Positions 36,293 through 45,863 of a stretch of 64,000 bases of DNA are shown here, piece after piece; the first letter of the stretch is position 1, and each line of letters opens with the position of its first letter. Origin of the DNA: Myxococcales bacterium (GTDB lineage: Bacteria; Myxococcota_A; Polyangia; Polyangiales; Polyangiaceae); the NCBI GenBank assembly GCA_016794345.1, contig JAEUKE010000053.1, positions 1 through 64,000 of the forward strand, in the 5' to 3' direction. Under the pieces are notes generated by a model that worked only from the letters and a program-made list of their open reading frames with translations, was not told the DNA's origin and made no database searches. The position numbers were made by a program, and so were the translations under genes.

Positions 36293-39200
36293 CGACGTAC
36301 GGCTTCGCGACGCACGCGGAGCCGCACGCGCGCGCTGTCTCCTCTGGGCGACGATCGCGCGAGCTCGATCACCACGTCTTCCCCGAGCGGTCCGCTCAGG
36401 AGATCTCGCGCCTGCTCGAGCGTGGCCACGGCACGTCCAGCGGCGGTGACGAAGACGTCCTCCGGCTCGATGCCCGCATGCTCGGCCTCGCCGCCTTCGG
36501 GCACGTCGATGACGACCACGGCCCCGTTGCGCTCGGCCAAGGTGAGCGCCACCGAGCCGGCGGCCTTGAGCTGCTTCGGGTCGTAGCCCTGATCGGGGAT
36601 GCGGATGACGACGCGGTCGGTGACGCGGTCCGCCCGGATCGCGATGCCCTCCGCTCGACCTCGGCCCAGCTCGGGGCTGTACGCCTCGAGGGTGACCTCG
36701 CCTTCGGGGAGGCCTCCGAGCACGAATCGACCGTCCGCGTCGGTCCGCGCGAGGCGCGAGGGCAGCCTGCCGACAGGCAAGTAAGTCGGCACCGAGCCCA
36801 GCCCCACGCGCGCGCCCACGACGGGCTCGTCCCGATCGTCGAGCACGAGCCCCTCCACCGAGCCGGCGGGCGCCAGATCGATGGGCTCGATCTCGGTTGC
36901 TCGGCGCGGATCGCCCACGAAGGCGATGACCCGCTCCGCCATGGCGTAGCCCTCGTGTCGCGCCACGATCCGGATCCGACCGTCGTCGAGATCGGGCACC
37001 TCGAACTCGCCGGCCTCGTCCGCGCGGACGTGGAGCGCACCCGCGCTCGTGTAGAGCGTGACGTCCGCGCCCTCGAGCTTCTCGCGCCCGTCTCGACCGG
37101 TGACCACGCCCTTGAGCGAGCGCGCGTCGGGCATGACGAGCTTGTGCTCGCGCCCGGCGTCCTCGAGGAAGGTCGCGACCGAAGCCTTGCCAGGCTTCTC
37201 GAGGACGACCCGGAGCGGGAGCCCTCGAACGCTCGGCACCAGCACCTCGCCGTCGTCGTTCGAGAAGAACGTGCGCGCAAAGGCGGCCTCCACGTCGAGC
37301 GAGACGACGCGCACCTCCGCGCCGGAGAGGGGGAAGTCCGCCCGGTCGACGATCCGCAGGGTCGTGGCCTCACGCGCCTTGGGCAAGACGATCTCGACTC
37401 GCGTCGTCCGGCCCGGCGTCACCTCGATCGTCAGGCGCGCGGCGATCTCGCCCAGCGCATCGGGGCGCGTCACCGACACGAGGATCTCCTTCGGGACGCT
37501 CGCGGCCGCGAAGGTGCCGTCTTCCTCGGTGTAGGAGAGCGCCTCGAAGGTCCCTTCGAGCGCAGCGATCTCGAGGCGCGCGCCCACGACGGGTGATCTG
37601 TCCTCCTCGACGACGCGCCCCTCGAGGCGCCCGCCGCGCGAGAGGACGACGTGGACCTCCTTCTCCTGTCCGGGCGCGAGCGGGAACACGTCCGTGAGGC
37701 CCTCGACGAACTCGGGGTGGCGCACGAGCAGCTGCACGCGGCCGGGCGTGACCGGTGAGGCGCGGAAGGATCCGTCGGCCCGGCTCACCCACGGCTCGCC
37801 GCCCTGCTCGGGCGCGGTCGGGACCACCTCCCCGGCGCGCGGAATGGGCGGGACGGGGCCGGGCATCACGCCGAGCTCCCCTCGGGGGATGAGCGGCTGT
37901 GGACCGGCGAGCGCAAAGTCGAAGAGGGCGTCGCGCAAGCCCGAGCGATCGGTCGTCTCGTGGATCGGCATGCCGTCGGTGTCGGTGCCGATGACCTCGA
38001 TCGTCGCGCCGTCGATCGGGAAGCCCCGGTCGTCGCGCACGTCGCCGACGATGGCGCCCCCACGCAGGAGCGGGATCGTGACGTCGTCGTCATTCAGCTC
38101 CTCCCCGCCGACGATTCGTGGGACGAAGCCCTCCGCGCGCGCGGTCACGGTCGCCACGCCCTCGCTGATGGGCCCGAGAACCGCCATGCCCTTCTTGCTC
38201 GTCCTCGCCTCGAGCGGGAAGGCGCTCAGGCCTTCCTCGACCAGGACGACGTCGGCGCCCTCGACCGGCGGCGGATCGGGCTGGTCCTCGCGGGGCGGGC
38301 CGTCGGTCACGCGCACGGTGATGAAGCGCCCCTCTTCCAGCTGCAGCGTGCGCTCGGCGAGCTGCCCCCGCGAGAGCGGAACCGAGAAGTCCGTCCGCGA
38401 GACCTTGTCGCCGAGCCGCGCCTTGAGATCGAAGACGCCCGCGTTGAGGCCGACGATGCGTGCTTGCCCTGCGGCGTCCGCCTGGGTCATGCGCGAGGGC
38501 CACACGCCCGGCCCGGAGATCCAGATCTCGGCGAACGGCGCCGGCTCCTGATCGACGTCGAGCACGGTGACCTCGAAGCCGCCGAGCCGCTCCAGGCGGA
38601 TCTCCAGCGGCGCGCCCGGATAGATGCCGGATCGCGTGACGGGATCGTAGCCCGTCGCCAGCGCCGTCACGTTCCACGGCGCGGGGCCGAGTCGGTCGAG
38701 CGTGGCGCGGCCCTCGCCGTCGGTGCGCGCCAGGTTGGGGAGCGGGTCGGTCGATTGGACCGAGACGACGGCAGAGTCGACCGGCGCGCCCGCCTCGTCC
38801 ACGACCTTCACCGAGAGCGCGCTGGCGGGCGCGAGCGCGAGCGTGACCTCGCGCGGCGTCGTGCCCACGAGGACGACACGTGTCGATGCCCGCGTGTGAC
38901 CCGCGCCGTACGCGACGACCCACACCTCGCCGCTCGGGAGCGCGTCCCACCGCACCTCCGCCCCCGCGTGCAGCTTCTCCCCAGCGAAGAAGACACGACC
39001 GTCATTATTCACCGAAAATACGCGTACGACCGCTCCGTCGTAGGGGTGTCCCTCGGCGTCCACGACGTGCGCCACGAGCGTCGAGTCGCCAGGCAACGCC
39101 GCCGACGCGGCGACCGCGGGCACGGTCGGCCGGCGCGGGCCCGCGTCGCGCAGGGTCGCGGCGAAGAGCAGGCAGATGGCCGCGGCGAAGAACACGATCA

Positions 39201-39309
39201 CGCGGTCGACGAACGAGCCTGTCCCCCGCGGAGGGGGCGCCGCCGGCGCGGGGCCGCCCGCGAAGAGCGCTCGGAAGAGCGCGACGATGCGCTGCGAAGG
39301 GACGAGCAC
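36289..39309 (-). CDS. Multi-domain Ig-like/carboxypeptidase-regulatory protein with C-terminal PDZ
   Basis: A 1006-aa protein. Proline-rich cytosolic start, one membrane anchor (about residues 34-52), then a chain of about eight to ten beta-sandwich modules of the carboxypeptidase regulatory-like type, each with the pattern G-x-V-x-D-x3-P-V-x-G-A-x-V and later T-D-x-D-G-R-F-x-L-x-x-L-P (for example GLVLDDRDEPVVGARV). The last 80 residues look like a PDZ domain (GGEAEHAGIEPEDVFVTAAGRAV). It is a long periplasmic rod with a peptide-binding tip, perhaps scaffolding other proteins; no protease domain is seen. Start GTG 39309. It lies downstream of the isopropylmalate-synthase-type gene with a 30-base gap. 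Confidence 0.75.
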   Translation of the reverse strand: MLVPSQRIVALFRALFAGGPAPAAPPPRGTGSFVDRVIVFFAAAICLLFAATLRDAGPRRPTVPAVAASAALPGDSTLVAHVVDAEGHPYDGAVVRVFSVNNDGRVFFAGEKLHAGAEVRWDALPSGEVWVVAYGAGHTRASTRVVLVGTTPREVTLALAPASALSVKVVDEAGAPVDSAVVSVQSTDPLPNLARTDGEGRATLDRLGPAPWNVTALATGYDPVTRSGIYPGAPLEIRLERLGGFEVTVLDVDQEPAPFAEIWISGPGVWPSRMTQADAAGQARIVGLNAGVFDLKARLGDKVSRTDFSVPLSRGQLAERTLQLEEGRFITVRVTDGPPREDQPDPPPVEGADVVLVEEGLSAFPLEARTSKKGMAVLGPISEGVATVTARAEGFVPRIVGGEELNDDDVTIPLLRGGAIVGDVRDDRGFPIDGATIEVIGTDTDGMPIHETTDRSGLRDALFDFALAGPQPLIPRGELGVMPGPVPPIPRAGEVVPTAPEQGGEPWVSRADGSFRASPVTPGRVQLLVRHPEFVEGLTDVFPLAPGQEKEVHVVLSRGGRLEGRVVEEDRSPVVGARLEIAALEGTFEALSYTEEDGTFAAASVPKEILVSVTRPDALGEIAARLTIEVTPGRTTRVEIVLPKAREATTLRIVDRADFPLSGAEVRVVSLDVEAAFARTFFSNDDGEVLVPSVRGLPLRVVLEKPGKASVATFLEDAGREHKLVMPDARSLKGVVTGRDGREKLEGADVTLYTSAGALHVRADEAGEFEVPDLDDGRIRIVARHEGYAMAERVIAFVGDPRRATEIEPIDLAPAGSVEGLVLDDRDEPVVGARVGLGSVPTYLPVGRLPSRLARTDADGRFVLGGLPEGEVTLEAYSPELGRGRAEGIAIRADRVTDRVVIRIPDQGYDPKQLKAAGSVALTLAERNGAVVVIDVPEGGEAEHAGIEPEDVFVTAAGRAVATLEQARDLLSGPLGEDVVIELARSSPRGDSARVRLRVRREAVRR

Positions 39310-39339
39310 GCCTGGTTCCCGGAGGCCGTCCTCGCGGCG

Positions 39340-40599
39340 TCAGCCGGCCGGAGCGCGGTGCGTCTCGACGATCGCCAGCACTTCTTCGTCGGTCAGGTTG
39401 CGCGGCATCGTCTTGGCTTTGGCGAGGATGGCGTCCACGAGCTCCTTCGAAGGCTCGATCTTCCGCTGGCGGAGCCAGTAGTTCACGTTGGAAGCGCCGG
39501 ACATGAAGCCGATGCAGATCTCCTGCTGCCGGCCGAACATGCCCGCCGGTACGCCGGAGTAGATCCGGTCGGCCAGCCACGAGTCGCCCTTCTGCTGCGC
39601 CTTGATGATTGCCGCGGCGTGGACGCCCGTCGCCGTGCGGAACGCGTCGCGCCCGACCAGCGGGTAGTTGATGGCCACGTCCCAGCCGACGGCCTCCGCC
39701 GCGACGTTGCAGTACTCGAGCAGGTGGGTGAGATCTTGGTCCTCGAGCATTCCGAGCAGCTTGAGGTTCAGAAGGATCAGCTCCATCGGCGCATTCCCGA
39801 CGCGCTCGCCGATCCCGAGCGCCGTCCCGTGGACGCGGTCCGCGCCCCACTCGAGCGCCCAGACGGCGTTGACGAGCCCCAGGCCACGATCGTTGTGGCC
39901 GTGCCAGTCGACCCCGACCTTGGCGCCCATGCCGGCGATGAGGCTCTTCGTGAAGTTCAGCAGGTTGCGGACGCCGTCGGGGGTGGAGTGGCCGACCGTG
40001 TCGCAGAGGCAGAGCCGCGAGGCGCCGTGGTCGATCGCGACCTTGAAGAGCGTGGCCAGGGCCTCCGGCCGGGTGCGCGTCGTGTCCTCCGTCACGTAGG
40101 CGACCGGCAGCCCGGCCTTCACGGCGACGTCGATGGCCTCCGCTGAACGTTTGGCGATCAGATCGACGTCCCAGCTCTCCGCGAGCTGGCGGATGGGGCT
40201 CGACCCGATGAAGGCGTAGACCTCGACCGGGATGCCCGCCCGCTGGGAGATCTCGATCATCGGGGTGATATCGCCCACGACCGTCCGGCCGGCGCAGGCC
40301 ACGCCAAGCTTCAGCTTGTTGTCGGTGATTTCCCTGCACATCCTCAGCACGTCGTCGAAGGCGCGCTGGGAGCTCCCGGGCAGGCCGATGTCCGCGACAT
40401 CGATGCCGATCTTCTCCATCAGGTGCACGAGCTTGAGCTTGTGCTCGATCCCCGGGTCCGTGACGCTCGGGTTCTGGAGCCCGTCGCGGAGCGTCTCGTC
40501 GAAGAACGTCACCCCCTCGGGGATGAGGCGGCCCTTCCGGCCGATTTCGTTCCAGTCGTAGATGAGCTCCTGGCTACGCGGCTCGCCGGCGAAGGACAT
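39340..40599 (-). CDS. 2-isopropylmalate synthase-type (HMGL-like) enzyme
   Basis: DRE-TIM metallolyase of 419 aa. The signature FFDETLRDG (residues 32-40), CDTVGHSTP, and the metal motif HGHND are intact. A C-terminal helical stretch with TGVHAAAI and YSGVPAGMFGR matches the isopropylmalate/homocitrate synthase subgroup, but the LeuA regulatory dimer domain is absent, so feedback control may be lacking. Likely reaction: acetyl-CoA plus a 2-keto acid giving a 2-alkylmalate; the exact keto acid cannot be told. ATG 40599. Divergent from ccmF over 66 bases. Confidence 0.83.
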   Translation of the reverse strand: MSFAGEPRSQELIYDWNEIGRKGRLIPEGVTFFDETLRDGLQNPSVTDPGIEHKLKLVHLMEKIGIDVADIGLPGSSQRAFDDVLRMCREITDNKLKLGVACAGRTVVGDITPMIEISQRAGIPVEVYAFIGSSPIRQLAESWDVDLIAKRSAEAIDVAVKAGLPVAYVTEDTTRTRPEALATLFKVAIDHGASRLCLCDTVGHSTPDGVRNLLNFTKSLIAGMGAKVGVDWHGHNDRGLGLVNAVWALEWGADRVHGTALGIGERVGNAPMELILLNLKLLGMLEDQDLTHLLEYCNVAAEAVGWDVAINYPLVGRDAFRTATGVHAAAIIKAQQKGDSWLADRIYSGVPAGMFGRQQEICIGFMSGASNVNYWLRQRKIEPSKELVDAILAKAKTMPRNLTDEEVLAIVETHRAPAG

Positions 40600-40665
40600 G
40601 ATTCAGTATACCTCGGTGGATAGGCCGTGGCCCGCGGAGAGCTTGGCGCCTAAAGTGGGGGGGCC

Positions 40666-42969
40666 ATGTGGCAGTCCCTCCCCGAGTTCGGAACGGGTGT
40701 CCTCTACGCCATCCTGGTGGCGGCCGGGTACTCCTTCGCCTTGTCTGTCCTGGCCGCGACTGGCCGGCCCCGAATCCTCCAGTCTGCACGGCTGGGCGCT
40801 TACGGAACGATCGCCCTCGTCGGGCTCGCCGTCCTGACGCTCTGCTACGCGTTCGTGAGCCACGACTACCGGCTCTCGTACGTGTCTCGGTACAGCGACC
40901 GATCGATGAGCACGGTCTACCAGGTCGTCGCGCTCTGGGGAGGGCAGGACGGGTCGCTGCTGTGGTGGCTGTTCTTGACGAGCATCTTCTCCGGCATCTG
41001 CGTCAAGTGGTTGGGCCGCCGATATCTGGAGCTCCAACCGTATGTCATCGCGACCCTGATGAGCGCGCTGATGTTCTACGCGGTGCTCATGATCTTCGCG
41101 GTGAACCCGTTCTCCGTGAACCTGGGCGGAGCGCCCGCGGACGGTCAGGGGCTGAACTACCAGCTCCGGAACTTCTACATGATCATCCACCCGCCGAGCC
41201 TCTACATAGGCTTCACGTCGGCGACGGTGCCGTTCGCCTTCGCGATCGCAGCGCTCATCACGGGCCGGCTCGACGCGGAGTGGATCAACGCCACGCGCAA
41301 GTGGATGCTCTTCTCCTGGCTGTTCCTCTCGATCGGCAACGGCCTCGGGATGTTGTGGGCCTACGAGGAGCTCGGCTGGGGCGGCTACTGGGCTTGGGAC
41401 CCGGTCGAGAACGCGGCGTGCCTGCCGTGGTTCACGGCCAGCGCCTACGTGCACTCCACGATGATCCAGGAGCGCCGGGGGATGTTCAAGGTGTGGAACA
41501 TCTTCCTCATCTGCGCGACGTTCTTCCTGACGATCTTCGGCACCTTCCTCACTCGCAGCGGCCTCATCGCCAGCGTGCACTCCTTCGCCCAGAGCGGCAT
41601 CGGCACCTACTTCGCCTGGTACATGGGCGCGATCCTCGCGGTGAGCATGGGCCTGCTCGTGTGGCGGCTGCCGCGCCTGAAGAGCGAAGGCAGCCTGGAG
41701 AGCCCGCTCTCGCGTGAAACGGCGTTCGTCGTCAACAACTGGAGCCTGCTCGGCATCTGCGTCTTCATCCTGCTCGCCACCACGTGGCCGCTGCTCAGCG
41801 AGTCGCTGCTCAACCAGAAGGCCGCCGTCGGCCCGACCTTCTACAACTTCTGGCTGCCGATCCCAGGCGTGCTCCTGTTCTTGCTGATGGGCGTGGCTCC
41901 GCTCGTCGGCTGGCGGAAGACGTCACCGGAGCTGCTCCGGCGTGGCTTCATCGCGCCGGGCATCGCGTTCGTGGTGATGGCGCTGCTCCACATCGGCGTG
42001 GAGCTCGTCTATCCGCGCTCGACCGGCGCTGCCCTCGGCCCCCTGCGCTTCCCGCCCTTCGTCGACATCCCGAACCTCTACAGCGAGCCGGCGGTCCGCA
42101 CGGTGCCGAGCATGATGACGTTCTACATCGGCGAGGCCGTCGCGAAGATCAACGGCGCGCTGCCGGTCGTCGTGAGCGGGCTCTGCGCCTTCAACCTGGC
42201 CGTCATCGTGCAGGAGTTCGCGCGCGGCATGAACGCGCGGCGCCGATCGGCCGAGCAGCGCGGCGAGAAGGAGTCGTGGCTGACGGCGCTCACCCTGCTC
42301 GTCGCGAAGTCGCGCCGCCGCTACGGCGGCTACATCGTCCACATCGGCATCATCTTCATGTACCTCGGCTTCTCCGGCCGCGCCTGGGGCACGGACGTGG
42401 AGGGCACGGTGATGCCCGGCGAGACCATGCGGATCGACGAAAGCTACGAGATCGTCTACCAGGGCACCCGCCGCGAGAGCGACCCCGAGAAAATGGCCAT
42501 CATCGCGACGCTCGACGTCTACGAGAACGGGGTGAAGACGGGCCAGCTCACGCCGGCGAAGTTCATCTACAAGGCGATGCCCGGCGCGCCGTCGAGCGAG
42601 ATCGCGCTGCACATCACACCCCGGGACGACCTCTACGCGACGCTCGCCTCGGCCAACCCGACCACGAAGGCCGGCACGCTGCGGATGCACGTGAATCCGC
42701 TCGTCATGTACATCTGGATCGGGTTCGGCATCCTGATCCTCGGGGCCCTCATCTCGCTCTTCCCCGACATCCAGGAGCAGGAGGTGCGCGCCTTCAGCTA
42801 CGTGCGCGCCGCCGCGGGTGTCGCAACCACACTCATGTTCTCGATCATGTTGGCCTCGCTGGGCTCGCTCGCGTTCCGCGCGAGGGCCGGACAGATGGGC
42901 CCAGCGCCGCCCGACGTGACCGACGCCGCCTGGCTCGCCGACTCCACCGAATCGACGAGCACACGATGA
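40666..42969 (+). CDS. ccmF: Cytochrome c maturation protein CcmF-like heme lyase subunit
   Basis: Integral membrane protein, 767 aa, about 15 helices, of the CcmF/CcsA heme-handling family. The WWD-type periplasmic motif GGYWAWDPVENA is at about residues 238-249, preceded by GGQDGSLLWW, and conserved histidines (IIHPPSLY, YVHST) are present; a large periplasmic loop lies near the end. It delivers heme to apocytochrome c with CcmH-type partners. It is first in a run of overlapping genes: ATGA overlap with the next gene, which resembles the CcmI N-terminus. Other ccm genes are not here, except a CcmA-like ATPase at 57.4 kb. Confidence 0.92.
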   Translation: MWQSLPEFGTGVLYAILVAAGYSFALSVLAATGRPRILQSARLGAYGTIALVGLAVLTLCYAFVSHDYRLSYVSRYSDRSMSTVYQVVALWGGQDGSLLWWLFLTSIFSGICVKWLGRRYLELQPYVIATLMSALMFYAVLMIFAVNPFSVNLGGAPADGQGLNYQLRNFYMIIHPPSLYIGFTSATVPFAFAIAALITGRLDAEWINATRKWMLFSWLFLSIGNGLGMLWAYEELGWGGYWAWDPVENAACLPWFTASAYVHSTMIQERRGMFKVWNIFLICATFFLTIFGTFLTRSGLIASVHSFAQSGIGTYFAWYMGAILAVSMGLLVWRLPRLKSEGSLESPLSRETAFVVNNWSLLGICVFILLATTWPLLSESLLNQKAAVGPTFYNFWLPIPGVLLFLLMGVAPLVGWRKTSPELLRRGFIAPGIAFVVMALLHIGVELVYPRSTGAALGPLRFPPFVDIPNLYSEPAVRTVPSMMTFYIGEAVAKINGALPVVVSGLCAFNLAVIVQEFARGMNARRRSAEQRGEKESWLTALTLLVAKSRRRYGGYIVHIGIIFMYLGFSGRAWGTDVEGTVMPGETMRIDESYEIVYQGTRRESDPEKMAIIATLDVYENGVKTGQLTPAKFIYKAMPGAPSSEIALHITPRDDLYATLASANPTTKAGTLRMHVNPLVMYIWIGFGILILGALISLFPDIQEQEVRAFSYVRAAAGVATTLMFSIMLASLGSLAFRARAGQMGPAPPDVTDAAWLADSTESTSTR

Positions 42970-43646
42970 GCGAACGAGAAGAAGGTCTCCTCGGGCGCAT
43001 CCCGGTCGGGGTCGCGGTCCTGGGTCTCGGTCTGGTCGGCCTCCTGTTCGCCGGGCTCCGCTTCGGTGCGTCGGGTGTCGTCCTCGGGCTCGCAGCGCTC
43101 ACGCTCGTCGGCGTCATCACCGCGTTCTGGAGCAGCCTCCGAACCTTGCTCGGCGAGACGCGCCTCTCCGGCGCGGACGCGTACGCCATCGGCGCCCCCC
43201 GCGTGGAGGAGGAGCAGAAGCGCGCGGTCCTCCGCGCGTTGAAGGACCTGGAGTTCGAGCGGTCGGTCGGCAAGATCAGCGACGACGACTACAAGGCGCT
43301 CGTGGTCGAGTACCGACGTGAGGCGAAGCGGCTCCTCCGCATGCTCGACGAAGCGTCGGCCGACCAGCGCGCCCGCGCGGAGCGTGTCGTGGCCCAGCGG
43401 TTCGCCGAGCTCGGCCTCGGGCCGTGGGAGAGCGACGAGAAAGAAGAGACCGCAAAGGGCGGCGCCGACGAGAAGCTCGACGCCAAACGAGACGCGGACG
43501 CGGACCCGATCGCCGGCGCCAAAGAAGGCGAGAAGGCGGAGAGCGACGAGGCCGTGGAGAGCGAGCGCGAGGAGCACGAAGACGTCGTCGACGGCTCGAC
43601 CGAAGAGAAGGAAGAGAAGAAGGAAAAGGAGGGCGACCATGCGTAG
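42966..43646 (+). CDS. CcmI-like membrane protein with charged tail
   Basis: A 226-aa protein with two N-terminal hydrophobic segments (about 10-50), a helical part VLRALKDLEFERSVGKISDDDYKAL (about 80-105) that matches the conserved start of the CcmI/c-type cytochrome biogenesis family, and a highly charged Glu/Lys/Asp tail (about 160-226) that is probably disordered. I infer a role with CcmF, presenting apocytochrome. It overlaps ccmF by 4 bases and the next gene by 8. Confidence 0.62.
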   Translation: MSEREEGLLGRIPVGVAVLGLGLVGLLFAGLRFGASGVVLGLAALTLVGVITAFWSSLRTLLGETRLSGADAYAIGAPRVEEEQKRAVLRALKDLEFERSVGKISDDDYKALVVEYRREAKRLLRMLDEASADQRARAERVVAQRFAELGLGPWESDEKEETAKGGADEKLDAKRDADADPIAGAKEGEKAESDEAVESEREEHEDVVDGSTEEKEEKKEKEGDHA

Positions 43647-45072
43647 GCGAGCCCTCCTCCTCGCGACGGCGTCCGGCGCTGTCGCGACGATCGTCCCGCT
43701 TCGCGTTGACGCGCAGGCGAACCCTCACGGCGGTGGCGCGCCGGCCGGGCACGGCCGCGGCCAGACGGCCGGGTATCAACCCCCGGAGGACGTCGTCTCG
43801 CCGAGCCCGGACATCCCCGCCGGCACCGTGGTCGTCCGGCTTGTCGACGCGGACGACAAGCCCGTGCCGAACGCCGACGTCACGCTGGACGTCCTGCACC
43901 AGAGCGTCGCGCAAGGCGACAAGCGCGAGTCGCTCCGCGCCACCACGACCGAAGAGGGCTTCGCGAAGTTCGACGACCTCAAGGTCGGCACCGGGCACTC
44001 CTACACCGCTCGCGCCACGTATCAGGGCGGCGACTTCTTCTCGAGCGCCTTTGGCCTCACCGCGGAGGGCGGCGGCGTCGCGGTCATCCTCCACGTGTTC
44101 CAGGTCTCGACGCAGCTCGCGGACACCATGGTGTTCACGCCTGACGCGCGCGTCTTCTTGTCGCTGAAGGAAGACGTGATCGTCGTGCAGGTGGAGGCGC
44201 TCCTGGCCAACCCCAGCCCCACCGCGTGGCTCGCGGACCACCTGCTCGTCATGCCGTCCGAGCTCAAAGCATTCTCGGGCGAGGAGGGCGCGGCCCCCGC
44301 CGTCATCGGCGCGGAGGGCGGCGTGCGCATCCGAGGCACCGTCAGGCCCGGCGGCGCGGTCATCCGCTTCCGGTTCCACGTGCCACACCACGACGAGGCC
44401 GACGTGGAGCTGCCGCTCTCGCTTCCGCCGCGCACGACGCGCGTGATGATCGCGGCCGAGGCGTCCAAGAAGATGGGTCTGTCCGCCGACGGCTTCCCCA
44501 AGGAGGCGGAGCGCGTGAAGGACCGCGGCCGCACGCTGCTGCGGATCGACAAACAGTGGACCCCTCAGGACGGGGAGAGCTTCCTGAGCAAGGTCAACGT
44601 CAAGCTGACCGGCTTGCCGACGAAGGGCATGGTCCCGTATGCAGCCGCGTTGGCGTCGGTCGCCACGGCGGGCGGCGCCCTCGCGTACGTGATCATGAAC
44701 CGGAAGAAGACCGGGCCGCTCGCCGCCGACACCCGGGAAGACTTGCTCGAGGCGAAGGAGGCGATGCTGCAAGAGATCGCCATGCTCGAGCGCGCGCACC
44801 GGAGCGGCGAGGTCGGGCCGCGTGCGTACGACCGGATCCGCAAGGCCATGCTCGACGCGCTCGCGCGCATCATCGATCGGCTCGAGGCGGCGAGCCCGCT
44901 GCCGGAGACCGCGCCCGCCGCGCGCGCCACGGTGACGGAAGACGCGGACGCGGAGCCGCGCGCTCCGGAGCCCACACGCACGAAGAAGCGCCGCAAGAAG
45001 GCCCGCCCGGCCGCGGTCGAGAAGACCCCCGCGGACAAGCCTGCTGCCGACGGAGACGACGAGGAGACATGA
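43639..45072 (+). CDS. Exported beta-domain protein with membrane helix, ccm operon
   Basis: A 477-aa protein, not a named family. Signal peptide (1-25), a carboxypeptidase-regulatory/Ig-like domain (about 55-140, GTVVVRLVDADDKPVPNADVTL), a second beta domain (about 145-290), one membrane segment (about 335-353), then a cytosolic helix pair (EAKEAMLQEIAMLERAHRSG) that resembles the helical motif of the preceding CcmI-like protein, and a Lys/Ala/Pro-rich tail. It overlaps both neighbours (8 bases before, 4 after). It likely works with CcmF/CcmI in heme or cytochrome handling. Confidence 0.6.
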   Translation: MRRRALLLATASGAVATIVPLRVDAQANPHGGGAPAGHGRGQTAGYQPPEDVVSPSPDIPAGTVVVRLVDADDKPVPNADVTLDVLHQSVAQGDKRESLRATTTEEGFAKFDDLKVGTGHSYTARATYQGGDFFSSAFGLTAEGGGVAVILHVFQVSTQLADTMVFTPDARVFLSLKEDVIVVQVEALLANPSPTAWLADHLLVMPSELKAFSGEEGAAPAVIGAEGGVRIRGTVRPGGAVIRFRFHVPHHDEADVELPLSLPPRTTRVMIAAEASKKMGLSADGFPKEAERVKDRGRTLLRIDKQWTPQDGESFLSKVNVKLTGLPTKGMVPYAAALASVATAGGALAYVIMNRKKTGPLAADTREDLLEAKEAMLQEIAMLERAHRSGEVGPRAYDRIRKAMLDALARIIDRLEAASPLPETAPAARATVTEDADAEPRAPEPTRTKKRRKKARPAAVEKTPADKPAADGDDEET

Positions 45073-45863
45073 GCTCGAAGCGCTTCGCACGCCTCGACCT
45101 CGCCGAGCCGACCTACGTCGAGCTCGACGGCGGCGCGGCCTTCCCGCTGACCCGCGCGCCCTGGCTCGGCGGCGCTCGAACGGGCGAGCGCCTCGACGGC
45201 TACGACGCGGACGCGAGCGGGCCACGACCTCGTCTCGCGCCCGTCGAACCGCGGAAGATCCTCTGCGTCGGCCGAAACTACCGCGCGCACGCCAAGGAGC
45301 TGGGCAACGAGGTGCCGGTGGAGCCGATGCTCTTCTACAAGCCGGCCACCTCGCTCCTGGCGCAGGGCGGGGTCGTCGTGCTCCCGCCCGCGTCGGTCTC
45401 GAGCCGCGTCGAGCACGAGGCCGAGCTGGCGCTCGTGATCGGCGAGCGCCTGAAAGGCGCGACCGAGGAGGCCGCGGCGCGCGCCGTGTTTGGCCTCACG
45501 ATCGCGTGTGACGTGACCGCGCGCGATCTCCAGAAGAAAGACGGCCAGTGGTGGCGCGCCAAAGGGATGGACACGTTCTGTCCCGTCGGTCCGGTCGTCG
45601 TCACCGGCCTCGACCCCCATGCCCTCTCGATCACCTGTCGCGTGAACGGAGCCGTCCGGCAGGACGGCAAGACGAGCGACATGATCTTCTCGGTCGCGCG
45701 CGTCCTCGCCCACGTCAGCGAAACCATCACCCTCGAGCCCGGGGATCTCATCCTCACCGGCACGCCCGAAGGTGTCGGCCCGCTCGCACCCGGGGATTCG
45801 GTCGAGATCGAAGTCCCCTCGATCTCCACGCTCCTCTTTTCGGTGGGCCCGGGCGCAGGGTAA
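45069..45863 (+). CDS. Fumarylacetoacetate hydrolase family protein (FAHD1-like)
   Basis: FAH-fold enzyme, 264 aa. Core ILCVGRNYRAHAKELGNE, the metal-ligand stretch VEHEAELALVIG, TIACDVTARDLQKKDGQWWRAKGMD and LILTGTPEGVGPL are the standard landmarks of the FAHD1/MhpD-like group (acylpyruvate hydrolase, oxaloacetate decarboxylase or 2-hydroxyhepta-diene-dioate isomerase). The exact substrate is unclear. ATGA overlap with the previous gene and one-base TAATG overlap with the next suggest a place in the same transcript as ccmF, with no obvious link in function. Confidence 0.88.
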   Translation: MSSKRFARLDLAEPTYVELDGGAAFPLTRAPWLGGARTGERLDGYDADASGPRPRLAPVEPRKILCVGRNYRAHAKELGNEVPVEPMLFYKPATSLLAQGGVVVLPPASVSSRVEHEAELALVIGERLKGATEEAAARAVFGLTIACDVTARDLQKKDGQWWRAKGMDTFCPVGPVVVTGLDPHALSITCRVNGAVRQDGKTSDMIFSVARVLAHVSETITLEPGDLILTGTPEGVGPLAPGDSVEIEVPSISTLLFSVGPGAG

